From Ruegeria sp. ANG-R (GTDB lineage: Bacteria > Pseudomonadota > Alphaproteobacteria > Rhodobacterales > Rhodobacteraceae): a DNA stretch of 64,000 nt. Within the stretch, counting starts at the first letter, position 1; every line of letters starts with the position of its first letter. Where the stretch lies: assembly GCF_000813985.1 (NCBI RefSeq), contig NZ_JWLJ01000001.1, positions 1,476,453 through 1,540,452 on the forward strand, read 5' to 3'. The notes beneath the pieces were generated by a model, which was given only the letters and a program-made list of their open reading frames with translations, did no database searches and had not been told where the DNA came from. The translations under genes were made by a program, and so were the position numbers. This document shows positions 16,210 through 23,877 of this stretch, piece by piece.

Positions 16210-17191
16210 TAGTCTTGTGGCGATGTAGAAAATTACGAAAATCCACCCAGTCTGACCTTTGATAGAGTTCAGCGATTTTCTGATTATGCCAAGTACATGC
16301 CAGCTCGTGTAGGGACATGAGGCAATCGTCTCTCATCAAACGCGCCTTCTCCGGCAGGGCTTGCCGCCAGAGGGGGAGAATGGAACGGTCTTCAACGAGG
16401 TTGGCATTCATATTGTGCCAATAGGCTTCGGCCTGATCGTCGTGGATATGATTGGTCTTGCCGCGATCGCGCTTGACCAGAAACGATCCGATCGACCGTG
16501 TCACATAATGATGAAGGCGTGCAAAATCATGGCAATAACTGGCATTGGCACGCCAGGATACCGCTTCGGCGTCGAGCAGTTGTCCGCCGCCATCAACCCA
16601 ACGAATCCCCGCCACACGTTCGGGCGCGACACCTTTGGGGCGATGCGGGCCGTATCGGGTAAACAGGCCGTTGTTGCGTGTTATACTCTTCAAACCACCA
16701 GCAACACCCGAATAGAACCCTTGCTCTGTGTCGCAGAGGGTAAACTGTTCGACCACAGGTGTGTCGGTGAATTCTTCGACACCTCCACATCCGAATAATT
16801 TCCAGGCAAAAGACGCAACATCGAAGGGTCCACCGGCTGTTTCCTGCAATTTCGCCAGCAAATTCTGCATGGACGGGTTGGGAAGACGGATATTCAGGTA
16901 TTCATCAACATCCAGACAGAAGGTCCAGCCAGCATCCAGAAATCTGGGATGCGTGCGGACTCGTCTGAGCATCGTGTTCTGCGGGCTTTGCCCCGGCTTG
17001 ACCGAATTGTCGACATGGGTTGCCACGCCCAGATCTTCGAGCCGTTTCGCGATCAGGTCTGTGCCATCGTCGCAATCGTTGGTGTAGATGAGAAAATGCT
17101 CAACGCCGAGCGACAGGTAGTACGACACCCAATCGACCATGAATGGGCCTTCGTTTTTCATCGTCGTGTAGACAACAATTCTGTCAGTCAT
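16190..17191 (-). CDS. Glycosyltransferase family 2-like protein (GT-A, PF13704 type)
   Basis: 333 residues. The opening VVYTTMKNEGPFMVDWVSYY, IYTNDCDDGTD and the catalytic-site motif LDVDEYLNI (DXD) near residue 95 identify the Glyco_tranf_2_4 type used for surface glycans in roseobacters. It is paralogous along its whole length to the gene at 18749-19756. Start at 17191 aligns with the paralog's start; a GTG four codons upstream is possible. Last gene of the minus-strand glycan cluster; its C-terminal tail (KRPRSR) abuts the remnant frame near the tRNA element. Confidence 0.83.
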   Translation of the reverse strand: MTDRIVVYTTMKNEGPFMVDWVSYYLSLGVEHFLIYTNDCDDGTDLIAKRLEDLGVATHVDNSVKPGQSPQNTMLRRVRTHPRFLDAGWTFCLDVDEYLNIRLPNPSMQNLLAKLQETAGGPFDVASFAWKLFGCGGVEEFTDTPVVEQFTLCDTEQGFYSGVAGGLKSITRNNGLFTRYGPHRPKGVAPERVAGIRWVDGGGQLLDAEAVSWRANASYCHDFARLHHYVTRSIGSFLVKRDRGKTNHIHDDQAEAYWHNMNANLVEDRSILPLWRQALPEKARLMRDDCLMSLHELACTWHNQKIAELYQRSDWVDFRNFLHRHKTKRPRSR

Positions 17192-17205
17192 TGCATGGCT
17201 CACTG

Positions 17206-18030
17206 CTAAACCAAGGTGACGTCGGGGTCATCAGCTATCCCATGCTGTGTCAGAAGGCCCCCAAAAAAGCTTGAGGCTAAAACCCGGTTGCGCGACCGGG
17301 CCAGGCGCGGCCTCATAATTGAGGAATAAAAGTGAATCGATGTCTTTGATTTCCAATCATATTCTTGCAGTTGTCCGACATCCTCGCTGACCCATTCCCG
17401 GCGACTGGCGAAGGGTAACGCATAAAGTTCCCGCTCAGGCAGCACCCGCTCAATCTCACCACTTTCCAATAGGAAATGGTAGGCGGACATTGGTCCAATA
17501 ACCCCCAGTGGAAGCGCCGCGAAAGTTGCTTTCTTGCCGTATAGCCTTCGGTAAACACGGCGTGTCTGCCGATCCCACCAAGGAGGTAGGCAAGGCGTTG
17601 TTTCGACAAATTCCAACCAAGCCTTCAATGCTGGACTATCTTGAGGTAGCCGCAGAACACCGTTCGGCACTCGGCGCTGGCCATCCCGTCGCCCCGCAAC
17701 CAGATAACCCTCGTTTGATTTAAATGGCTTTACCGCATAGGCATCGCAGTCCACCCAGATCTGATCGGTCTTCGCCATAAGATGAAGGCGGAAAAGATCC
17801 GCATGTACTGCAGGCGATTGGAAAACCGGGTCTACATAAATCCGGTCATTTGCGTCCAGCGGCAGAACATCCCGTGCATCGCGCACCTCGACATAGGGCG
17901 GAATGTTATCAATCGGATGATAACAATAAAGGATCGGTGTCTGGCCAATGTCATGGAACGACTTCAGGCAGAGCTTCTCAAGTATCGTCAACCGATTGCC
18001 AATCCACAGCGATGCCACCCGTTCAGCCAA
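17206..18030 (-). CDS. Glycosyltransferase-like protein with DXD motif
   Basis: 274-residue protein resembling the GT32/capsular sugar-transferase group: VASLWIGNRLTILEKLCLKSF at the N-terminus, HADLFRLHLM near residue 75, then WVDCDAYAVKPF with the DXD-type metal site, and a C-terminal TSIHFYSS region. The start is TTG at 18030, strongly supported by GGAGGG six bases upstream. It is two bases from the following glycosyltransferase gene, so both are probably co-translated. Donor and acceptor unknown. Confidence 0.75.
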   Translation of the reverse strand: MAERVASLWIGNRLTILEKLCLKSFHDIGQTPILYCYHPIDNIPPYVEVRDARDVLPLDANDRIYVDPVFQSPAVHADLFRLHLMAKTDQIWVDCDAYAVKPFKSNEGYLVAGRRDGQRRVPNGVLRLPQDSPALKAWLEFVETTPCLPPWWDRQTRRVYRRLYGKKATFAALPLGVIGPMSAYHFLLESGEIERVLPERELYALPFASRREWVSEDVGQLQEYDWKSKTSIHFYSSIMRPRLARSRNRVLASSFFGGLLTQHGIADDPDVTLV

Positions 18031-18144
18031 AGGAAGCCCTCCGGCTCAGCCCACGGCCATACGGGGCACGCGCCGATCTGGCGACGGCACCGTTTTCCAG
18101 GCTCATTTTCTGTTGTGTCCACATAACAAACTCGGCCTCGTTCC

Positions 18145-18756
18145 TCAAAGTTTCTGAACCGCCACCTGAGCCCCCTTGATCGCCTTGAGGCGCAGCCCTG
18201 CAGAATGTGCCCCGAGGAATTCGTGGAAAGCACGCATCACACCATCTTTCCACCATCCGCGCTTGTGATAGTCGTCCAGCATAATGACGCCTCCTTCGAT
18301 CATCTTCGGTAACAACGCATCCAAGTCCGCTTTCACGCCTTCGTAGGAATGATCGCCGTCAAGGTAGGCAAACCCGATGCTGTGATCTTCGAACAGACGA
18401 AGCGCAGGAATCGAAAAATCGCGAATAACTGAAACCTGCCCTTTCGCAATCTCGGTGCTGTATTTGTCTGTCACCGCTTCATAAATTCTGTCCATGTCAA
18501 CCTGACTGCGGGCTCCGGCCAGCGATGCGCCGCCATCCGGGTCGGGCTGCACCCCCCAGGGATCAATAAGGCAAAGCTTTGAAGGACGCAGCTCTTCCAA
18601 AAGAATCTGCGAAAACTCTCCACGCCAAACACCAATCTCAACACTGAGCCTTCCGTGCGGCATGGTCCTGAGCATTTCGCGTCTCAGGGCATCTTTCCGC
18701 TCTCGCTGCTGCGCTTGTTTCTTGCGGCGGTCCGCAGCGGATGCAGGTTCAGCCAT
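18145..18756 (-). CDS. Class I SAM-dependent methyltransferase (Methyltransf_24 type)
   Basis: 203 residues. After a charged N-terminal helix, SVEIGVWRGEFSQILLEEL near residue 38 is the SAM-binding motif I, KLCLIDPWG is the acidic second strand, and GFAYLDGDHSYEGVKADLDA near residue 127 is the typical motif of methyltransferases in glycan gene clusters. Eight-base overlap with the upstream glycosyltransferase gene. Probably methylates a sugar of the glycan built by the neighbouring enzymes (inference). Confidence 0.85.
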   Translation of the reverse strand: MAEPASAADRRKKQAQQRERKDALRREMLRTMPHGRLSVEIGVWRGEFSQILLEELRPSKLCLIDPWGVQPDPDGGASLAGARSQVDMDRIYEAVTDKYSTEIAKGQVSVIRDFSIPALRLFEDHSIGFAYLDGDHSYEGVKADLDALLPKMIEGGVIMLDDYHKRGWWKDGVMRAFHEFLGAHSAGLRLKAIKGAQVAVQKL

Positions 18757-19756
18757 GAGTTTCTTCTCCGGTATAAGAATTCTGTAAAGCCTCTACCAGA
18801 TCGAGCCAATCCGGTCTGGCCTTCAACTCTTCAGCTTTCGATCTATGCCATTCACATGCCTGGTGATGAAGTTCCGCCAGTTGCGGATCTGCCATCATCT
18901 CAGCCTTGATTTCATGCATCGCGGGCATGTGTTCGAGAATCGAGCGGTCTTCGACGTCGTTGTGGTTCATCACAAGCCAGTATTTCAGCCCCTGATCCTG
19001 CCCAACATGATTGGTGCGTCCTCGGTCACGCTTAACCAGAAAACTATCAGTGCTGCGTACGGCATAATGATGAATACGCGCGAATTCGTGGCTGAACCCG
19101 CGCCAGGCCTTCCACTTCACCAGTTCTGCTGACTGAAGGTTTCCCCCTGCATCCCGCCACAAAACCCCTTCGTAAGGCGCGTCGGGATTTGCCCCATGCT
19201 CGGGATCGATACGAGGACGATGGGCGCGAAAACGGTTGAATTTACCGTTGTTACGAAACAGTGTCTTGAAACCTTTTGCCCGATGATGGGGGTATCCCTC
19301 TTCAGGGGCGGCAAGAAGAAATGTCTCGGGCACGGGCCGGTCGACGAAGTCGTTTTGACCCGCATTCCCAAACATGCGCCAGCAGATTGAGATCGCATCC
19401 GCCTCACCGCTGGCGTCGACTAGGCTCCGGACATCGCCGTTTGGCAACCGAATATTGATGTATTCATCAACATCCAGGCTCATGACCCAATCGGACGAAA
19501 GATAGCTCGGATGGTCGCGTGCCAACGAGAACGCGCGATTTTGCGGCGTCGCCCGCGGACCCAGCCTGTTGCGTTCGTGATGTGCCCAGCCCAGCGCTTG
19601 CAACCGGTCACCCATGGCATCGGTACCGTCCGCACAATCATTCGTGTAGATCAGAATATCGTCAAAGCCGATTGCGCGGTTATAGGCCACCCAATCGATC
19701 ATGAAAGGCCCTTCGTTCTTCATCGTGGTCACGATGAGAAAGGTCTCATTCGTCAT
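18749..19756 (-). CDS. Glycosyltransferase family 2-like protein (GT-A, PF13704 type)
   Basis: 335 residues, a paralog of 16190-17191: LIVTTMKNEGPFMIDWVAYN, IYTNDCADGTD, MSLDVDEYINIRLPNG (DXD), and a C-terminal HHYAVRSTDSFLVKRDRGRT block shared with the paralog. The presence of two copies in one cluster suggests two different linkages or a duplicated modification step. The stop overlaps the methyltransferase start by eight bases. Confidence 0.85.
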   Translation of the reverse strand: MTNETFLIVTTMKNEGPFMIDWVAYNRAIGFDDILIYTNDCADGTDAMGDRLQALGWAHHERNRLGPRATPQNRAFSLARDHPSYLSSDWVMSLDVDEYINIRLPNGDVRSLVDASGEADAISICWRMFGNAGQNDFVDRPVPETFLLAAPEEGYPHHRAKGFKTLFRNNGKFNRFRAHRPRIDPEHGANPDAPYEGVLWRDAGGNLQSAELVKWKAWRGFSHEFARIHHYAVRSTDSFLVKRDRGRTNHVGQDQGLKYWLVMNHNDVEDRSILEHMPAMHEIKAEMMADPQLAELHHQACEWHRSKAEELKARPDWLDLVEALQNSYTGEETHG

Positions 19757-19802
19757 AAGTTATACTCTTGCCTGTGCCGTTAGCGGATTATTGTCGATCT
19801 GT

Positions 19803-20732
19803 TTAGAATAGCCTCAGGATTTTGTCCAACTCAGCCATCACTTCTGCTGGCGCAATCTGTCGGGCCACGTTGTCCATTCTGGCCCGCGCCATTTTCCAGC
19901 GCGCACCCCCAAAATCCGAGGATGCACGCGCGACGCCTTCGCTGATTGCAGAGATTTCCGTGCTGTCAACGAAGTACGGGTAATCCGATCCCAGATAATA
20001 CTCAGCATCGTGAACCTGCCGGTTCACAAGCACATTGGCTCCGACCACTGCAGCATTGAATCCTTTGGTAAACGGCTTGGAAGACAAGATTCCACGGGTA
20101 AGTGAGGGGCTTGGATCACGTGTGCATATGTGGAAATTGGCCTCTGACAAACGCGCGATGAATGCGTTCACATCGCCCTTGCCGTCGTAGCCGGGCACGA
20201 CGGCCTGCTCTGCCAGCTTAGACGGCAGCACGACATTGTCAGGCAGCCCGAAGTAACCCAGCTTAAACCCGTTCTCAGGTGCCGATCCGAATACGAGACG
20301 CGGGTCCGCGTGGTGCCGCAGATGGCGCACTTGCGCGCCAGGTGTTGGGTCAAGCGCAGGCAGTCCTTTCCACAAATTCCGCTCGCTCTCATATGAGGCC
20401 GCGATGTGCACATCGACAAATCCCGGCTCGAACGGGCCTGCAACAACGTCGAGGTGGTCCACGCAGATGCCCGCGGCGACCTTCTTCAGGGATGCTCTGA
20501 ATTCGGGACCCAGATTCGAAGCCGCACTTTTGTGAAAAATCACAACCGCATCTTTGCAGGATTCGACAAATCTTCGACATGCATTTTCCCGAGCGCCCTT
20601 GGGCGCCAAAGCTACCTCGAAACTGTAATCCGGTGACAGGTGTGCCTTGGCCATGGCGGACAGTTGATCGACCCGCATCGCCTTCCCACCCATGGTCTTC
20701 TGGCCGATGCGGTATGCAAGGATCACTTTCAT
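19803..20732 (-). CDS. Putative glycosyltransferase of the glycan cluster
   Basis: 309 residues, first gene of the minus-strand cluster. No clear family signature. The layout suggests a GT-B-like protein: an N-terminal half with strands and helices up to about residue 150, a linker with PGAQVRHLRHHADPRL, and a C-terminal half with SKPFTKGFNAAVVGANVLVN and SDYPYFVDSTEISAISEGVA, resembling the donor-binding region of GT-B enzymes that detect which gene product to strip or rank. The role is inferred mainly from position. Confidence 0.6.
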   Translation of the reverse strand: MKVILAYRIGQKTMGGKAMRVDQLSAMAKAHLSPDYSFEVALAPKGARENACRRFVESCKDAVVIFHKSAASNLGPEFRASLKKVAAGICVDHLDVVAGPFEPGFVDVHIAASYESERNLWKGLPALDPTPGAQVRHLRHHADPRLVFGSAPENGFKLGYFGLPDNVVLPSKLAEQAVVPGYDGKGDVNAFIARLSEANFHICTRDPSPSLTRGILSSKPFTKGFNAAVVGANVLVNRQVHDAEYYLGSDYPYFVDSTEISAISEGVARASSDFGGARWKMARARMDNVARQIAPAEVMAELDKILRLF

Positions 20733-21048
20733 CTGGGGCTGCCCCGCGCGCTCAAGTTACAGTTAATACAATCAGGTGGATCATCGAACACACTATATGG
20801 CGCCCGCGAGCCGCAATCATTCGCCGATGGGTCCGTAGTTTCAGGCCATAGGTAATGACAAGGTCGGATTGATTCCAAGATGTTAGACTCCCTCGCCTGT
20901 CCTCATACACGCCACCTCGATCAAGAGGTTCAGCCGCGCCGGGTAAAATCTCGCGATGTTGCGACGCCACGCAGCACATCACAAAACACCTGCAAATCAA
21001 AGGGGGTTCGCCCATCCTTCAAAAAAGATGGGCGACGCACCGAAAGGG
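20733..21048. other. Intergenic region without a recognisable gene
   Basis: 316 bases between the first gene of the glycan cluster and the end of the dehydrogenase gene. It should contain the cluster promoter (near 20740-20830). Apart from an inverted repeat at 21009-21034, I see no coding frame, RNA gene or repeat. Confidence 0.5.
21009..21034 (-). terminator. Hairpin downstream of the dehydrogenase gene
   Basis: Perfect 8-bp stem CGCCCATC/GATGGGCG with a ten-base loop containing a T-run on the minus strand, 15 bases after the dehydrogenase stop codon. There is no U-tract after the stem, so it may be a weak or Rho-assisted terminator, or an mRNA-end stabiliser. Confidence 0.4.
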
Positions 21049-22005
21049 TCAGGCATCCTGCCGATTTTGTGGAATCACCTCATAGCCCGGTTCCTCGGGC
21101 TCATCGTCCTGCATTTCAGGCGGGAAGCCCGGGGCCCGGATATCCAATCCGGTCGCGTCCTCCAGTCGCCTGATGATATTGGGCGACAGCTCACGATCAC
21201 CATAGCGCGATATACCATCCTCGAATATCTTGATCATCACCGGATTTATCTCCAGTGGTACACCGGCGCGGTCGGCGACCTCCTGGAACAAGCCGATATC
21301 CTTTTTGACAAGGTCCATGGTGAACGAAATATCGCGGGACCCGTTCAGGATGACCTGACTTTCGGTTTCGTGCACGAAGGACGTGCCCGAGGAAATCTTG
21401 ATCGCCTCGTACGTCGTACCCAGATCCATCCCGGCTGCCTTCGCGGTCACCAGCGCTTCGGCACAAGTGATCAGATTGGCGGTGGCCAGATAATTTGTCA
21501 GCACTTTCAGAACCGATGCCGACCCGAGATCACCTGTGTGTAGAACACGCCGCCCCATGGTCGTCAGGAACGGTAATATCCGCTCGAAGGTTTCCCGGTC
21601 GCAGCCCGCAAAGATCGAGATATTGCCCGTCGCGGCGCGATGACATCCTCCCGAAACCGGACAATCAACTGCTGCCCCGCCCCGCTCGATAACCATGCCT
21701 CCCAGCCGCTTGACCTCGGCCTCGTCGGTTGTGGACATCTCCATCCAGATTTTGTCGGCATTTACCTCTGGCAGCATCTCCCGCATCACCGCATCCGAGG
21801 CAGCGGGTGATGGCAGGCATGTAATTATTGCATCACAATCACGCATGAGTTGGGCGGGACCATCCGCAGCTTTGGCTCCCTGTGCCACGAACCCGGCCAC
21901 CAGATCAGGGTTCAGGTCATGGACCGTCAGATCGATACCATTACGCAGCAACGAACCCGAAAGCTTGCCGCCGACATTTCCCAGACCGATAAACCCTACC
22001 TTCAT
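21049..22005 (-). CDS. NAD(P)-dependent oxidoreductase, 3-hydroxyisobutyrate dehydrogenase family
   Basis: 318 residues. The Rossmann motif VGFIGLGNVGGKL at the start, the substrate loop DCPVSGGCHRAATG near residue 117 and the catalytic Lys in SASVLKVLTNYLATANL near residue 170 fit beta-hydroxyacid dehydrogenases. The start at 22005 is supported by AGGGAG nine bases upstream; the open frame continues further upstream but runs into the riboswitch region. Divergent from the cobalamin operon. The acid substrate cannot be determined. Confidence 0.88.
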   Translation of the reverse strand: MKVGFIGLGNVGGKLSGSLLRNGIDLTVHDLNPDLVAGFVAQGAKAADGPAQLMRDCDAIITCLPSPAASDAVMREMLPEVNADKIWMEMSTTDEAEVKRLGGMVIERGGAAVDCPVSGGCHRAATGNISIFAGCDRETFERILPFLTTMGRRVLHTGDLGSASVLKVLTNYLATANLITCAEALVTAKAAGMDLGTTYEAIKISSGTSFVHETESQVILNGSRDISFTMDLVKKDIGLFQEVADRAGVPLEINPVMIKIFEDGISRYGDRELSPNIIRRLEDATGLDIRAPGFPPEMQDDEPEEPGYEVIPQNRQDA

Positions 22006-22149
22006 AAGCCGCATCTCCCTGCTTGCGATTTGTGGATCATGCCACCACGTCAGTCCGATCAGATCATGCCGCGCAGCGACGCGGACAGGTCGCTTTTCAC
22101 CCGCTTGCCTACCCGAACCCTGCGACTCGCTTGACAAGCTGCCCAGAGG

Positions 22150-22350
22150 TGCCGCATGTCCCACCCGTTGGTGTCTGCAGCAGCAGATGAAAAGGGAATG
22201 CGTCAACGGGTTTTCCGCCAAACGCAGCCGCCCCCGCGACCGTGACCGGAGAGGGTGCCCAATGCCACTGGCGAATGCCGGGAAGGCGGGACATCCGACA
22301 GAGGTTTCCTCTGACATCCGCAAGCCGGGAGACCTGCCAACGCCCGAAGA
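22150..22350 (+). promoter_or_regulatory. Cobalamin (B12) riboswitch
   Basis: Upstream of the cob operon. Recognisable elements are the GATGAAAAGGGAA block near 22186, CCCCCGCGACCGTGA near 22230, GCCACTGG near 22264 and the B12 box AAGCCGGGAGACCTGCC at 22322-22338. These are the conserved cores of the adenosylcobalamin riboswitch. A GC-rich segment follows before the first gene and may sequester its ribosome-binding site. It should repress the whole operon when cobalamin is plentiful. Confidence 0.93.
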
Positions 22351-22430
22351 TGAAACCGGACGGGGTGTTCCGGTGTGGGGTCAAAAGTGGCCCGCATGAA
22401 ACCCCGTCCCCACGAAGAGGATTTGGGGGG

Positions 22431-22820
22431 ATGAGAGACATGACCGAGACTGCACCGGTCGAACTGCTGGTCTGCACCACATGCCGTCGCGGGCTGCCTG
22501 TCGAAGATGATGCGCAGCGCCCCGGCACGTTGCTGCACAAGGCGCTTGAACAGGCGGATATGCCCGAAGGCATCACCCTGAAAGCCGTGGAATGCCTGTC
22601 GAACTGCGACGAAGGCTGCTCGATCGTTTTGCGCGGCGGCCCGGATCGATGGACCTTTGTCTATGAACATCTCAACGAAACCGACCATGTCGACGTGATC
22701 GTTGATGGCGCCACCAAGTACCTTCAGACCGAGGACGGTCTGGTCAAATGGCGTGAACGCCCCGAACACTTCCGCAAGAATTGCGCGGCCCGTATTCCCC
22801 CGATTGGAGCCCTGAAATGA
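22431..22820 (+). CDS. DUF1636 protein, thioredoxin-like [2Fe-2S] ferredoxin type
   Basis: First gene under the B12 riboswitch, about 129 residues. Four cysteines in the pattern CTTCRRG...CLSNCDEGC resemble thioredoxin-like [2Fe-2S] proteins, and the family (DUF1636) is regularly found in cob clusters. It may supply electrons or a cluster to a step such as cobalt reduction or CobG, but this is inference. ATG at 22431 has AGAGG ten bases upstream; a second ATG three codons on is also possible. The stop overlaps the cobW start by four bases. Confidence 0.82.
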   Translation: MRDMTETAPVELLVCTTCRRGLPVEDDAQRPGTLLHKALEQADMPEGITLKAVECLSNCDEGCSIVLRGGPDRWTFVYEHLNETDHVDVIVDGATKYLQTEDGLVKWRERPEHFRKNCAARIPPIGALK

Positions 22821-23872
22821 GCACTCTTGAGAAACTCCCTGTCACCGTGATCACCGGCTTTCTGGGCTCGGGCAAAACCACATTGGTGCGCCACCTGATG
22901 CAGAACCCGCAGGGCAAGCGTCTGGCTGTCGTGGTCAACGAGTTCGGAGATGTCGGCGTGGACGGCGACATCCTGAAATCCTGCGCCATTCCGGATTGTC
23001 CTGCGGAAAACATCATGGAACTGGCGAACGGCTGTATCTGCTGCACCGTGGCCGATGATTTCATCCCCACAATCGAAGCGCTGATGGCGCTGGAGCCGCG
23101 CCCCGATCACATCCTGATCGAAACTTCCGGTTTGGCCCTGCCCAAGCCGCTGCTGAAAGCATTCGACTGGCCAGACATTCGCTCGAAAATCACCGTCGAC
23201 GGCGTGATCGCGCTGGCCGATGCCGAGGCCGTCGCCGCTGGCCGTTTCGCGCCCAATGTCGAGGCGGTAGACGCCCAGCGCCTGGCCGATGACTCGATTG
23301 ACCATGAAACACCGCTGTCCGAGGTATTTGAGGATCAGATATCCTGTGCCGACATCATCCTGCTGACCAAACCTGATCTGGCGGGTGCGGAAGGCGTAGC
23401 CAAAGCCAAAGAGATCATCGCAGCCGAAGCGCCCCGCCCCTTGCCCGTCGTCGAAGTCGCCGAAGGCGTCGTGGACGTGCGCGTTGTCTTGGGCCTTGAA
23501 GCTGCGGCCGAGGATGACATGGACGCACGTCCCAGCCATCATGATGGTCATCACGATCACGAGCATGACGATTTTGAAAGCATCATCGTGGAATTGCCGG
23601 AACAGACCGACCCGGCGGAATTGGTTAGCAATATCGAACGTCTTGCAAAAGAACTGAACATCCTGCGCGTCAAAGGCTATGCGGCGGTCGAAGGTAAGCC
23701 GATGCGCCTGCTCGTGCAGGCTGTGGGTGCCCGTGTACGTCACCAGTACGACCGCCCTTGGGAACCTGGTGAAGAACGCCGTTCGCGTCTTGTCGTCATT
23801 GCCGAGCATGACGATATCAAAGAAGCCCAAATCCGCGATATACTCGTGGGTGTAACAGAGGCCGCCGAGTAA
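22817..23872 (+). CDS. cobW: CobW GTPase, cobalt chaperone of cobalamin synthesis
   Basis: 351-residue G3E GTPase. Walker A is TGFLGSGKTTLVRH near residue 13, the metal-binding CxCC motif is in ANGCICCTVADD near 73, the G4-type motif LLTKPDLAG is near 180 and a His-rich stretch (HHDGHHDHEHDD) near 242 can bind metal. CobW proteins are thought to deliver cobalt for insertion by CobNST, and cobN follows five bases downstream. Start at 22817 chosen for the four-base overlap with the preceding stop. Confidence 0.95.
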   Translation: MSTLEKLPVTVITGFLGSGKTTLVRHLMQNPQGKRLAVVVNEFGDVGVDGDILKSCAIPDCPAENIMELANGCICCTVADDFIPTIEALMALEPRPDHILIETSGLALPKPLLKAFDWPDIRSKITVDGVIALADAEAVAAGRFAPNVEAVDAQRLADDSIDHETPLSEVFEDQISCADIILLTKPDLAGAEGVAKAKEIIAAEAPRPLPVVEVAEGVVDVRVVLGLEAAAEDDMDARPSHHDGHHDHEHDDFESIIVELPEQTDPAELVSNIERLAKELNILRVKGYAAVEGKPMRLLVQAVGARVRHQYDRPWEPGEERRSRLVVIAEHDDIKEAQIRDILVGVTEAAE

Positions 23873-23877
23873 GACCC

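Noticed and set aside
20880..21543. Plus-strand frames antisense to the 3' part of the dehydrogenase gene
   Set aside because: They overlie a well-supported dehydrogenase and contain no domain.
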